Part shown: piece after piece, positions 42,711 to 56,400 of the stretch
Numbering within the stretch: the stretch's first letter is position 1
Layout of the letters: every line of letters begins with the position of its first letter
From: Pagrus major
Taxonomy: Eukaryota; Chordata; Actinopteri; Spariformes; Sparidae
Assembly: GCF_040436345.1 (NCBI RefSeq)
Contig: NC_133230.1
Coordinates: forward strand, 4,919,297-4,983,296
Direction of reading: 5' to 3'
DNA length: 64,000 nt
Program-made: the position numbers and the translations under genes
The notes under the pieces: model-generated
The model's input: only the letters and a program-made list of their open reading frames with translations
Told to the model about the DNA's origin: nothing
The model's database searches: none

Positions 42711-42932
42711 CCTGTCTCAGCTGGCTTTTTTCTTTTTTTAAAAAAAAAACTGGCTTTTGCCACTTGTACTAAAGTCTTACAAGCCTAAAAACCCTGGCAT
42801 AAATCCAAACAGCTAATGTCTGATTGGCTCCTTCTTTGTGTGACGTCCCCCTCCCCTTCGTCACAGAGCAGATGCAAAAGCTCGCTGTGAAAGAGACATT
42901 CACTCCACGTGCATTCACCTTTGCATTACCAT

Positions 42933-42957
42933 ACACACACACACACACACACACACA
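42933..42957. repeat. CA microsatellite upstream of capn3
   Basis: About 12 CA units. Confidence 0.95.
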
Positions 42958-43488
42958 TATGCACAAAAACTCACATTTCACATAAACGTCTATTTGTTGC
43001 TCTCCCATTGGTCGAAGCGGACAATGATCTCTCTCCGGCTGTAGTGATACGTTGCCATCATTGTTGGGTGACACAAAGGCCAGCGGGCCGCGCCAGAGGG
43101 CATGTAAAGAGTGGTCGGTAGATGCCCTGCCTCAGCAGAAGGCATTCAACCCCTTTAAACCTCTTCTCAATGGAGCTCAGCGTTGAGCAGTCTCAGCATA
43201 ACCAGAGCAGGCTAATGCTATCAAGAGGAGTATCATCCATTTTTAGCTCTGCTCGGAAAAGTACAAATTCACTCCCAGCGTACAGTAGATGATCACCAGC
43301 CACAGTGTACTGAATGTGTGTACAGTGGATCATCACTGTCTTCAAGAGCAGATGAGAGCAAAAGACTTACAACAATCAGTCTGACATGATGATTCAGAGG
43401 TGGTTCTTCCTTTCAGGTATGACCCACATTCAGGTGGAAAAAATGCAGAATACCTAACAATTTGAGAACCACCATAAAAAATAACTAG

Positions 43489-43560
43489 GGGTCGACCGAT
43501 ATGGCTTTTTCAGGGCAATACTGATTATTAGATATCAAGGAGGCCGATGACCAATATTTG
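43489..43560. repeat. Dispersed repeat fragment (GTCGACCGATATGG type)
   Basis: The sequence GGGTCGACCGATATGGCTTT, then CTGATTATTAGATATCAAGG and AGGCCGATGACCAATATTTG, resembles a repeat widespread in teleosts. Borders are uncertain; later GTCGGCCTCGG at about 43835 may belong to the same copy. Confidence 0.5.
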
Positions 43561-44695
43561 TAACTCATCTGCAGTAAAAATGAAAATATTAGTATCAAAA
43601 TGTATAAGTACAATTCATTTTGAGGTACTTTAATTGAGTATATTCATTATATCTCCTCTTCAAGACATGTATTTGATAAATTTAGTTACTAGTTGCTCTG
43701 CAGATTCAGATTATTTGATCGTTTATAGGCTATTAATTGTGACAGATAATGTTATGGGCCGGATATTGTGTGAGAGGTTGTGTGTTGCAAAAAGCACATT
43801 TTTAACTCTTTTTTATCGACAATCTGACAAAAAAAGTCGGCCTCGGCCTCTTGTGTCTCCGTCCCTCTTTTCTCTTTTCTTCCTTCTATAAAGCGGTTTG
43901 TAGCTTTTAAAAAATGTAAGGATATGAGCGCTTCCTGGACTCAAATTAAGATTGCTAGAGGTGCTCTTTGGATAGAAATACATGCAGACATAAAAACCAC
44001 AAGAAAACTCCTAGACACTCTCTTTTTAAACAATTAAAATGTCTTTAAAGTCATGCAACTGGTTAGTAATTTGGGAGCGTTTCGGCTGAGTACGTCTGAC
44101 GACCATGACATGACGATAAAGCGCCTTGGAGTTCTCATTTGATGTTTAGTAAGTAGCATTTGTTAAATAATGTGCTACATCATTAAAAACCTTGGTGGCT
44201 TGATAGATTATTGTACTACTATGTGTCAGTCTTGAGTAAGCAAACATCTGGGGTCAGGAGGAAGTCAGGTCGCACATCACACCAACACAACGCAGTGGTG
44301 AGATGCTGAACATAAATGAGGGTCTGCTACGAGTGACGAGTTGCAAATCAGTTTGACATTTATTTAGTAAACTTTCACTCAATAACTTTAAAAAACATAT
44401 CATTTCTCTTTGATTATTATTAATTACAATTTCATCTTTCACAGATTAAGGTGCGTCTGGATGTAAAAGAATTACAGAATTCAATGGGCTCAAGAGGTAA
44501 ATCTGAAGTGAAATAAAAATAAATTAATAAAAACATAATTGTGGTTCATATTTTCCCTTTTGCACTTGTGCTGAGACCTTTTTTGTTAGCTACACATGTG
44601 CCAATTTGTCCGAACTTGACTTTAGTCCTTTACATGATTCTCACATGAATAAGAAATCCAGAGGATAATCAGTGACTGACACGTTGACAGTAAAC

Positions 44696-47600
44696 CTACA
44701 GTATCTGTATCTCCCAGTCCTTCGTCACGCTGAGGTTCAGGTTGCTCACTGTCAGCATGCGGCTGGTCTCCGTGTATTGAAAAGCAGCAGAGGAGTCTTT
44801 AGCACCTGGTGACAAAAATAAAAGATGTATATCTAAAGATGTATGTGTCATTGCTTCATTTTGCTGCTGTAGAAATATATTTCCTTGCCTCCTCTTTTAA
44901 ATCACTTCTTAAAACCTATTTTCATAGACTTTCTTTAATGCAATGGTTGTTGTTTTATACTGCTTTTTATTGTTTTTATTGCTCGTATTCTTATTATTTC
45001 TATTATGTATTGTTGTACTGTCTGCTTAGTGTTTGTCATTCTGTTGTTTTAGGACCCTGAGTATCCTGTTTTTGCTTTGTTTGTCAAAGCACTTTGTAAA
45101 CTCTGTTTATAAAAGGTGCTATTATAGTTATTATTACTACTACAATGGCAGAGTTCCTCACCTGACAGATGCACAACCACTGTGGACGGTTTGTTCTTCA
45201 CCCCGAGGACGGTGACTGACTGTATCACCGTATCACAGTCGAACGTTCCTTCTTCACTGGCAGGACTGCGAGACGCAACGACAGATATCAAATGATCACG
45301 TGTGAAGAGTTTTCAGATCAAAAATTCAAATTGTTTGAGCCCTCAGCTTTCATGACCGTAAGTGTTCGGTTTTTTTCCAGCTCCTTTCACATGTGGTCTA
45401 AAACTGGATCCTTCTTTCAGAGGTGTGAGTGATGACTCACCGGCAGAGCAGACGGCCTGACAGCATGTTGAACTTGCGCAGGCAGAAGGCCTTTCTGTCC
45501 CGGTAGCTGAAGGAGTGGCCGTCGTCCAGGTACAACTCACCATCAGCGAGACCCTGCAGAGAGAAGGGGCCGCGGTCAGGATTTTACTAATTAAATGATA
45601 CAAATGACACAGGTCTAAACTTATAAAAAGTTTCATTTCTAAATGTTTTGTGTATTACTGTGTAACGACTCAGAAATAATGTAAACATGATCTGGAAGGA
45701 TCCATACTGTGTTACACGCTGCGACAAAGAAAACATTTGTAGCTACATCTCTTCTATTCAGCAATAAATGTTTTCTCAAAATGTTTCTAATATTTTAGCC
45801 ATCACTCATTATGTCAACAGAGTTTGTCTGAGGTATATCAACACGAGCCAGGTTCACACATCTGTTGATGCTCACCTGAGAGTTGAGAGCCACAGTGATG
45901 TTGAGGGGGAGCTCCTTGAATTCGGCTGAACAGGAGCCGCTTCCCACTGACCTGCAGACCACCGAGCCGCCTCGCTGGAACACAGGAACCTGCACAGAGG
46001 AAACACCAGGAAATTAATCTCAGCTTCCAGAATATAACATCTGGCTATTACTACTGACAAACACTCACTGTGTCCAGGGTGACTGGAAGAGTCAGAGTCC
46101 TGCCTCCTTTATACACCTCTGCAGAGTGGACATCATACCACACCTACAACCGAAACATACAACATCCTCATTGAGGTGTATCATATATTAAAACATATAA
46201 ATGTGTCACCTGGTGGTTGATTTACCTCTTCAGATCCTGGAAGTAAGACTTTGATTTCTTCAACACCCGGTTTGATTACAGGACAGGCCAGCAGAGCTCC
46301 ACCTGCATGATGTAGACAGTTAAACTAAGAGAAAGTACAGGAAGGTACACTGAGTGAAGATGCAAAATTAAAAAGGTATTCATCACCAATCATATACTGG
46401 TTGTCCATGCTGAAGATGCTCTCTTCTCTCTGGAACTCCACCCACAGAGGTCTGTACAAATTTAAATAAAATGAGCATTTCTATATGTTTTGTACACATT
46501 TAATATATCTATAAAAGTCGTTGATCTCTTACGCCTGAAGCTACAGAGGGTTGCTGGGGCTTACAGTACTTCCCCTGAGCAGCAGAGGGCAGCAGCACTT
46601 ACCTGAGTGGAGGCAGACCTGAGGTGTGAGCCTGGTAGAAGAGAGTGTACCAGTAGGGCAGCAAACAGTACCTAAGTACAGAAGAGACAAGAGAGTTAAA
46701 AACCTGCCTCTATCCTGGGATCATTTACACATAACTGTGTCTTATTGGATGCATCAGAAAAGAAAACTGAGAAACACATTACAGATTTGTAATGCATGTC
46801 TGAAAACACCTTTAACATACCTCTGTTTGATCACAGTGCGGATTGCAGCGGTGACCTCCTCTCCAAACAGCCAGGGCTCCCGACGCTTCGACCAAATTGC
46901 GCAGTGACCTCGGAAAAATGGCTGCAGAGCTGCTGCCTGGTACCAGCGCACCAGCAGCTCCGGTTCAGGGTCCCGGAAAAACCCACCGACATCGGCTGAA
47001 ACAAGGAGGAAAATGAGAGACTGCAACTCAAAGGTGTTGAGCACATCACAGTGCTGCAAGTCTTGAAATTCACAATGAACAATACTAAGCTCACCTCCAC
47101 AAAATGCTATCCCTGTGATGCTTAAAGATAAAAGCATTGGAATGGAGATCTTCAGATACTCCCAAGTGGCGACGTTGTCACCTGTCCATACTGCTCCTGC
47201 AGCCCCAACAAGTTCAGTCACAGAAAACAGTTATAGCAGTTAAGGATATAAATACATCGCAGTTTATTTTTCAGTTTTTTAAAATGTACCATATCTCTGT
47301 GACCCAGCGAAGAAGGAGCGTGTAAGGACGAAAGGTCTCTCTGAGCCACCTGAGCGAGCTATCAGACCCTCCGCTGTGGCCATGTGCTGTGAGGCAACAA
47401 CGGAAAAAACTTTGCATTGAATGTTAACATATTAGATTACATACATGGAAAATATATCTCTGTTGCATCAAGTTAAATCACCTGGTAGAAGCCGTACAGG
47501 TTGTGTAATTCCCGGTGTTCCCAGCCCCCATAATGCACTGCGTCCTTTGGCATCGTCTGCTCGGGCCCACCGAACACAGACGGTTCATTCATATCATTCC

Positions 47601-50600
47601 ACAAAAATAACGATGGCGTTGATCCCTGCATCAGACATAAACAATTCAACCACGGCGTATCATTCCTCTGGTTTAAGATCATATCCTGGGGTTGCATATA
47701 CAGTATACATAAGTGAATTTCTTTCTTACCTTGTACTCTTCCAGGCTGAAACATCCGGAGTACCACGCTCGAGTGTCTGGATTGCTGAAGTCAATGTAAG
47801 AGCACGCACCTGTGAGAGAGGTTATAAAATGAGGTTATCATTTTATTTACATTTTCAATTTTATTAATTCATTCTTACATTTATTATATTTATATGCTTA
47901 TTTCTGTATTTTTTCTGTAACTTACCTTGTGCCTTGTATTCCCAAACCCCCATTTATAGTTTATAAGTATTAACTAAAGCCTACATTTATTTTAAATATT
48001 AATTTTGGTGCATTTAATGGCATATCAATTTATTTCTTGATTTATTTTTGATTTGGGTATTTTTACTCCTTGATAGGCGTCATGATATTAAGCGAGATTT
48101 CATTATGTTAGTTCAGAATTAAATAAAAACATTACCAGGCCAGCATGAGCCCAGATAGATCTGCCCCTCTCTGTCCCGCACAAAGTGCCCTCCCTCTCGG
48201 GCCTCATTGTACAGCAACCAACCAGGATCAAACTTGAAGTGGGGATCACTGATAACCACCAACTGAAAAGTAAAAACACAAACAACAAAAATAAGCAGAA
48301 TAAATAAACTACATTTGTAACAAGTGACAACCAAATGAGGCTGTATATATACGATGCATTCTGAAAGTGACCTTTCTGTTCTTCTTCTGTAGGTGGTGCT
48401 GCAGATCAGCTGGTTCAGGGAAAAGTTCAGGGTCCCAGGTGAAGTAACGCTTCCCATCCGTGTGCTCGATATCCAGCCAGATGACGTCATACGGAATATC
48501 GTGCTGATCAAATCCAGCATCTACTGCCTTCACGTCGGCTTCGTCGTTGTAGTTCCAGCGGCACTGGTGGTACCCGAGTGCAAACAAAGGGGGTAGGGCT
48601 TGATACCCTGACAGAGGGAGGGAAGAGAAATATGAGTCTGAGTCAAGCTGATGGATGATGTATGGGCATAATGTCAGCATCACATGGAGGTAACATGTGG
48701 AGGAGATTGACTTTTTTAATTTCAAGACCAAATAAATACATTCAGGCTGCATACACACCTGTCAGCTGAGCAAACTGGGAGAAGAGCTGCTGTGGACTGG
48801 GCCCGAGCAGAACCACGCAGTCAATCACACCACTTTCTGACAGCCAGTGTACGTCAGTCTGCTTCTGGACGCCCTTCGCTGGGGGTGTTTGGTCATCCTG
48901 GGTGAGGTAAGGGGTTTTTAAGTGGTTATGAATGTGTAGTTTGACACGTCTTCTAAAAGGCTTTAACTTGGAAATGGTTTCTCTGGTTTAATTAAAGTTA
49001 AATAAACTTTTCTGTCATCTGTTTTCAACCAAAAGAACCTGCAAAAGCAACACCAAAGGACTGGACTTTAGCTTGCCCGCCAACATCTTGTACCCAGCCT
49101 GGGATTTGATACAAGAATTTCACCTGCTCCTGAGAGGCAGATATGGTATAAGAGCAACACTGGAACAAGGGTTACCTGATGCTCAGATGGGCTGTAATGA
49201 ACGTTCACATATGTTTCGGATGCATTCAGCCAGAATAAACCCAAAGTCCTGTCGGGCTTGTGGGCAACCAACAGCGGCACAGACCCGTACAGGCCAAAGC
49301 GGCTGTACACGTCATAGGCAAAGACATCCAAGTTATACAGCCGATACGGTTCACCACCTCTGTGAAATGAACAATCAATTACATGATGATGATACGTGAT
49401 GGTGACGTGCAAATAAATGAAAATAGATGTCTGTACCTTCATTCTTTGCTACATGCATTCGGTTAAAAAAGACCCTGTGTGTACCTGGTGTCTCTGAGCT
49501 GAAGGTCATCAGCGTGTTCTGGAAGACCGTACACATGACTGAACCCGTGTAAACAAAGGTCCGACCCAATGCTGCTGGGACCTGGAGATAAACAACATGA
49601 ATATTTTAACTTTCATTCATGTAATTATCTTTGTACTGATGTGTCTTTGTGGTTTTCTGAATAAACTACAATGTACTTTATGTATTTCTGACTTTCCATG
49701 CAAATCTAATACCTTCGTACCCAAATTTGAACTGAAGTTAATGCATCTTTGACTTTATAATCCAATTCATTTGTAAGATCTGTCACTACTTTTATTAAGG
49801 TTTTAAGACTTTTTAAGTACCTGCAAAGACCTTGTTTCATTTTGTCAAATTCCTCTTTATACATTTGTCAGGAAAGGTGCTATGTCAATATTATTATTAT
49901 GTAATTATAATATGTATTATAAGTAGAATCATAAATAATACTTAAAGGGTTAGGGTTAGGTAAAGGTGCAAATACAAAATCAGAATATTAATATTTACAA
50001 TATTAATGAGGTAATAATACAAAAAATATATATAAATATTTATATTGTCCACAACTGAATAAACAAGCTGTTCTCAAATGGAAAATAAGGTCCCAGAACA
50101 CTGTTTGAAGCCACAAAGGTGGCAGGGTCCGCCACACATAAACAAAGTAAAACAGAATGAAATGTCCTTTAAGGTCAGTTTGTTTATTTAGTTTGTTTAG
50201 ACATTAAAAAAATAAATCAGTCAAAGAAGAGCTCTAAAACTACATAGTGCACCTTTAACTGTGTTACAGTGTTGGATGAAGTTCAGACAAGACTAACCGA
50301 GCAGACTTAGTCTGTCTTTTGAAACTGTAAAATAGCAGACACAAACCGTTGGCTTTGATATCCACGAAGTCCCTGAAAGTCTCTTTCCATAACGAACTTG
50401 TGTGGTCCTCTTCAAGCTGCCAGAGGAACAAGGATAGAAAAGAATAAATGTATTTATAGACCAGATTAGGCTTCAAGTAGGAGTAATATTACATTTGTAT
50501 TCTCGTACCTCACTGCCATCAGAGGTGGCCCTAAGGACAAACAACAAGGGGAGAAACACAAGATAATGTCATTTAATTCCCCTCTTCATGTGTTATTGTT

Positions 50601-51958
50601 TTTTTTTTCCGGTTAATCATCCATTCCCCGACAGCCTCACCTGGGTGGATCCTGCAGAGTCTCGAACAACAGTTTGCCTTTAGAGTTGAACGTAACCATC
50701 ACTTCGTCTTCACACAGGATCTCCAGACGGAAAGGGAAATGCCACACACGAACCTGGTGACGCCCTGAAGACCAAGAAAGGGTGACAGAGTCCTTTGACT
50801 GTCTCTCCACTCTCATCCTGCCAGATAGAAGAAAAGGTCAACCATTGTCAAAGTGCTGGAGGAATTACACACATCAAGATGTCACCACAACAATAAATGA
50901 TTTCTCCAACAAACATGGGAGTCACGGCTGTGCAACAAAACACAGGCAAAAAGCTCGGAGTGAATCTGAGGAGTGAGGAATGATGCAGATGCAGCTCTTA
51001 CTGGTCACCCTGTGGTTCCTGCACAATCACATCTGGAACTCGGTAGCGAGCTTTAATGGGCCGGAGCTCGTCGATTAATATCCTCACGCTGTCGTTTTTG
51101 CAAGGTGACACAGAAAGGAGCAGTGACGTCTGTGAAAAGAGAGGTTTTTTTTGATTATTCACACTGTGGGGAGATTTTATTTGCATTTTTAACAATGCCA
51201 GTGAAGCTTATCAGGCATTATTCACCTAAAGGGGGGGCTGGGTTTAATGTAACTGTATTGCCCTTCAGATATGCATAACACAGTTGAAAAATACCAGCAA
51301 CTGTATAAAAATAAAAAACAGGAAACAGACCATCCTTCGCTTTCGTTTTCCAGTAAATACAAGTGTTCAGACCTGTGAGTCAGGCTGCAACAGTTCAAAA
51401 CGTGCCCCCTTCTCTGTGAGCACCATGGTGTCCAAAAGGGTGCGATACTGCAGGTTGGGGCCTCGGATCTGTCGCCTGAAAAGTGACAACGACACGACCA
51501 GTGATGACAAGAAACTGATCACACACAAAGGTCAGTTAATGGTGCATGCTTACATAAATACACACATTATTAGTGAAAATAAAACCTACTTGTAGAAAGC
51601 AACATCATCACTTGTCTTGAACTTTGATTGCTCTGCAGGGACTGCAGCACTGAGGAGCAAGCAGAGAGAAAACTAAAGAAACACATATACAAAGCACAGA
51701 TTTACATTTTTACAGATACACTTTATTGCAAAATTAATGGGTCACCTAACACAGCAGAGGAACTTAAAATCTGCACACAAATTAGCACAAAACACACGTA
51801 ATGCAGTAATGTAAACATAGACTACAATTACATACACATTGTAAACACACTATATGGAGACCTGACTACTCACAGTGTCTTTCTGCACACACGTGACACA
51901 TGAGAAGTCTGGAAACAGCTGGTTGTTACCTGACAGTGGGTTGGCTCACTTCCGCCAT
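44696..51958 (-). CDS. ganc: Neutral alpha-glucosidase C (GH31)
   Basis: GANC hydrolyses terminal alpha-1,4-linked glucose at neutral pH and is implicated in glycogen metabolism. 25 exons: 51930-51958, 51590-51649, 51373-51475, 51002-51129, 50641-50817, 50509-50530, 50347-50416, 49485-49581, 49176-49359, 48759-48897, 48372-48607, 48136-48262, 47730-47809, 47482-47625, 47290-47386, 47095-47196, 46821-46995, 46603-46671, 46387-46451, 46226-46302, 46069-46143, 45876-45989, 45441-45553, 45162-45265, 44696-44805; 898 residues (human 914). The start MAEVSQPTV has a good context. The nucleophile is Asp495 in [11 protein letters not shown]; the acid/base is Asp571 in WTGDN, 76 residues later, as in GANAB. 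Other motifs: [48 protein letters not shown]. There is no signal peptide or ER-retention tail. One microexon is only 22 bases. It lies head-to-head with tmem87a, as in human. Confidence 0.95.
44870..45145 (+). mobile_element. Degenerate non-LTR (LINE-type) 3' end, ganc last intron
   Basis: It shows the composition of fish LINE 3' ends: AAATCACTTCTTAAAACCTA, then T-rich TTTTATTGTTTTTATTGCTC, then AAAGCACTTTGTAAACTCTG, GGTGCTATTATAGTTATTAT and a trinucleotide tail. No reverse-transcriptase frame remains. Confidence 0.55.
49780..49905 (+). repeat. Second degenerate LINE/SINE-type tail, ganc intron
   Basis: The motifs AGACTTTTTAAGTACC and AAAGGTGCTATGTCAATATT with an ATTATT tail resemble the element ends at 29.4 and 45.1 kb, more worn. 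Confidence 0.35.
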
Positions 51959-53424
51959 CTCGAGCAGAAACACAGACAGAAGATATGAGCAGGTAAAAGT
52001 CGCTTGTGGTCTTCAGGAATGAGAATTAAACTCTTATTTTCTGTGTTGACTTGTCAGCTCTCTGCAGCGCTGAAGGACCGAGCAGACCTGCCACACCACC
52101 CGCACTTCCGGTGCGGATTTTCACAGTAAACCTCAACCTACTGAGGTTTCTCATCACCTTCAGTTTCGTTTTTGTTAAACACTTTGTACTTTCTAATTGC
52201 ATGTCTCCACTTAATCCCTGATGTGAATAAACCCTTAGAGCATGCGCATTAGGACCCATTCAGACCAAACTGTTATAATAATATATATATATTAATATTA
52301 TTTTTTAACTTTCACTGGGTTACATCAACCAACATCAGTCCTGATAATAAATACAAAATATTCATTCATTCTCAGGATTTTTACCCTTTAAATACCAGGG
52401 TTTTTTTTACATGATGCCACTGAAAAATACACAAAAAATGTTATTTTCCATCTACTAAACATATATTATATTTATATTGTCTTCATTGTTTACTATAAAG
52501 CTTAAATATTTAATTTTCTTTACCTTTATATTTATTCTATGCATATTTTAAGTGCGTATTTTGTTCATTTTTATTATCAGAGTGCTTCTGAATCCTTTCA
52601 GACCATGGACCATGGACATTATATGACTTATTTGTTAGACCTGTGGAAGAGCTGGGTCTTCTGGATGAAAGGTTTGCTCCCCTGTAGCATCTGCTTTGTT
52701 TTATTTCTTTGTCACATTGGATTAGATGTGATTTATGGCGAGTTAGGAAGGTATCCATTATGTATTAGTATTAAAAAGATAATTATTTGTTACTGGGGAA
52801 GTCTGATGAAGGGGAAAGAAACAAAACTCAGCCAGGCAAGTTTTATTTCATAACTGTATGTGTCACCATGGATTAGATCTGTCCAGCAAACATTAGATAA
52901 ATGTGGGCTTTTCATATATTTGGTTGGCTCAGAGATGGGATAATATTAAATGGCCCAGGCTATTTGAGTTTCTAATAGCAGAATTCCTAAAATAACAGGA
53001 AGATACAAAAGGTCTGAAAAGGAATAAAAGATGTTGTACTTTATGTGATGATAATTACCTGGGGTATCGTTGATAATAGAAATAAATATTTGCCAAAATA
53101 CTTTATATTAACCATCCGTCCTTAATGTTTTGCCTTTCTATAAATAACTCTGCTTGTGCTGGGAATCTTTTCTGGTTGTTTACTATTGTACTGTGGTTTT
53201 GTTTTGTTTGTTTACTCCACACCACAATGAAGTAGTCAAGAGTAAATAAAAACAGAAATCACAAATCTCCCTCTGTCGCCATCTTGTGGCAGCAGCGTGA
53301 ACTACAACACACTGCCGGCGGCCTGTGGTGCGTTCTGTCGCCATCTTGTGGCGGCGGCGTGAACTGCAAGAGAAGGCGCCGGACCTGGAGGCGGATACGA
53401 CTCTGACTTGTAGTAGATGCACAA
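51959..53424. promoter_or_regulatory. Shared upstream region of the divergent ganc and tmem87a genes
   Basis: The ganc and tmem87a start codons point apart across 1.47 kb. The ganc side is the GC-richer part near 52050-52120. The tmem87a side has a tandem pair of YY1/CTCF-like motifs at 53273-53369. The AT-rich middle has no recognised gene. Confidence 0.6.
53273..53369 (+). promoter_or_regulatory. Tandem pair of CGCCATCTTGTGGC motifs (YY1/CTCF-like), tmem87a promoter
   Basis: A 35-base block at 53273-53307 returns at 53335-53369 with only three differences, all A versus G. Each copy holds CGCCATCTTGTGGC. CGCCATCTT is the reverse complement of the YY1 consensus AANATGGCG, and the whole reverse complement GCCACAAGATGGCG is close to a CTCF site. 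They end 56 bases before the start codon. Confidence 0.65.
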
Positions 53425-56400
53425 ATGAAGATGCCAGATGTACATTGGTCATGTTTGCTGCTTTTAGCGTTACTTTTCCGCGTCGGGACAGCGGCAGAGG
53501 TGTCCGTATGGAAGGTGGACATCAACTCGGTCAGTGTTACGCCTTCGACAAAGGCATTTTTTAAGGTTATTGCTTTAGCATGTCGTGCTAAATCTTGCAT
53601 AGCAGCAGCTGTTAGCCTGGTAGCTAACTAGCTCCTAGCAGCTCTTCATGTCGCTGTATCTTCCACCTTTTTTTAGACACACAAGGCTTTGACAGTGTTA
53701 GTTTGGGTTGTCGGACACAACGAGCTTATCACTCGGAATGAGCTAGCTTAAATTACTTGCTATTTAAAGTCATAACTCTGCCTGTCAGCTGTGGTTTTAT
53801 CTCCTGCTAGATAGCAACAGTGCACATTTAATATGTCACCAAAGCAAGAAGTGTGTTGGGGTATAATGGTATTCACAGGTGTGTTTAATGTGCCTCTACT
53901 ATCAGATCATGAAAACAAAGGGAGTTATGTTGTGGATGAGATAAACCGGTCATTAAAAGTGTTGACAGGACGAGAAACGTTTATCTTTCAGGCAAATACC
54001 CTACTTAAGTACATAGCACATAGTTTCATAGGCAAATACTGTACTTACCTCGCATGTTTTAACCAAAACCTATGGTTACACAAGCTAATAAAGTATATAG
54101 AGTAGTTAAAATTAGCCCCAAAGTTACCAGCTTCAGATTATTTACACATTGATGCATGCATACTTGAATTCATGTACTTGTCTTGCACACATGCTAAAAC
54201 ATAAAGTAACATGCAGACACACAAAACAAGGAAATATAATGAAAATGAAATAAAATATGCCAAGGAGCTCAGTGGGATAAATTAATCTATAGTAAATAGA
54301 AGGTGTAGATAAATAGTTTGATCATCTATTAAAGAAATAAAAACATTTTATTGTGTCTTCAACTTCATTGGCAACTAGTTTGATAATTGATTATTGATTG
54401 TTTCAGTCATTTTCAAGCAAATCTGTCAAAACATTTGTTGGTACCAGCTTCTTAAATATGAGTATTTGCTGCTTTTCTTTGTCACTTATGATATTAAATA
54501 AAGAGTATTTGGGGTTTTGGACTGTTTGTTGAAGTAAAGAAGCAATTTTAAGACGTCACTTTGGGCTGTAAGAAATGGTGATGTCGACATTTTAGCGACT
54601 AAACGGCGAATCGATCCGTTGTGGATGCAGTCAGGTTAATAGACAGGACTGAACTAGAGTTGTTAGATTCAAAACAATCTGTGTCTGTCGTGTTTTCAGA
54701 CGCAGGATGCCGTGTTTCGAAAGACGCTGTATGCCAACACCACCATCTTCATGAAGTGTAAGTACTCTGACTTTCTTAAAAGATGATTGGGGCATTTCAT
54801 TATTAATGTCAGCAGTGATGGTGCCATTCCCCCCCGAGCTCCTTACTGCACCTACCTACCATCTTTATATAAATATCATGATACAAAGTACAAAGATGGT
54901 TATGTTTGATAGGTGGAATATTTCCTATAACAAGACATTCATTAACGTACTGCCAGGAAGGCCACAGGAACGAAACGCTCGGGTACAGTACATCCTTGGT
55001 TTTGGCGTCGGTGTTTAATCTGGCACCTGTCCAGGTTGTGACACAGAAACACACAAACACAACATGAATAGTTAAGTATAAAAAGGCCCTTTGTGTCCTC
55101 TGCTCTGTCCTCTGAATTTTTATGCAGTTCCTGGGGGATGATTTGGATTCACATCTCTTAGTTTAGACCCTGTTACAATATACCTCAAGCTGGTTTTATT
55201 TAAAAAAGCAAAACCAAATAAACAACTGTAATTCTACTTGCACAAGAACTCAAAACTATGCTGCTTTTAATTAGAGATTATACGTTGTGGTGATTATTGT
55301 TCAACAAGCGTTAGGACTGTTGGGTTTAACATTTAAATATCAGCAATGACGTTGTTGTGCTGATATTCATGTCCCATCATGTGTTTATGGCCTTCACTGG
55401 CTGAACTGCAAACACTTTGCATGGGCCGGATGTCCTACAACCTGCAGGGCTTGTTTTTCTGGAAAATCTGCACGGGGAACCTCTTCACACTGCGAGCAAA
55501 ATGTCATTGTTTGAAATGATAAATCGACAGCATCTTGTCTGCTGTGCTGTACAGACAAATTGTGTTAACTTTTGATCACCTTTTGCATCTTTTTTTATTT
55601 TACTGTGAGCTTATTAAAAGTCATTTTTCACATCTTTGTAGAAAATCTCCCTCTTTGTCACAGTCTAATGTTGGCAGGCGTGGGGCTAAAGTTGCAGGCA
55701 AACTCCTGCAGTCTGTCTAAATTGCAATGTTCGGTGCTAAACCTTCATCAGGCCAAAGAAATAGGTGTCCCAATGTATTAAGTTCTGTCTTGTTATAACA
55801 AAAAAGAAAGATTAACTCCTGTAACATGATGATTTGGATCTTCTAGCGGGACATAAGACCTTATTACCGTCTAACAATCCAGTGCTCCACCCGTTGAGTA
55901 ACAATTCACTTGTATCCCTCTGCAGTCCAGGGTGACATCGTGTCATGTGATAGGAACCTGGCCTTCAACATCAGCTGGTACCTGCGCTCTTCTGTGTGCT
56001 ACAATGAGGTCTTTAACACACCAGTGAGTATTGACTTTTGTCTGCTGATGTGCGAGTCTCATTTGTTTGTTTTGCCATGACTCACTTCCATGTAACTGTA
56101 GAAATGGTAGATAGAAATCACTAAAAATCAAATCCTTTTTGTGGATTTTGTGCAAGAAAGACAAGTTTATCTACATGGTCAAGCTTTTTTTAATCTAAAA
56201 GTTTACTTCTTGGACTTTTCACCAGTTCAGGGTTTTGATTCACATTCAGCATCAGCTATCTGTCAGTCAGAGCAGCTGGTGAGCTCTGCCTGAAAGTGTT
56301 TTCATGGCCTTGAGGCTCAGCTTCCATCTTTGTGCCAGCGCTGTCTCTTTGTCTCAAAGCATCTCAAACTCAGCTGCTGCTTTGGCTTTGATGTACTTCA

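Larger units (their letters stand above)
42711..44695. other. capn3 promoter region and ganc 3' flank
   Basis: Both genes run leftward. The region has a CA microsatellite at 42933-42957, a dispersed repeat fragment beginning GGGTCGACCGATATGGCTTT at 43490-43560, and a minus-strand polyadenylation signal for ganc (TTTATT at 44359-44364). No alternative first exon of the mammalian muscle type was recognised. Confidence 0.55.
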
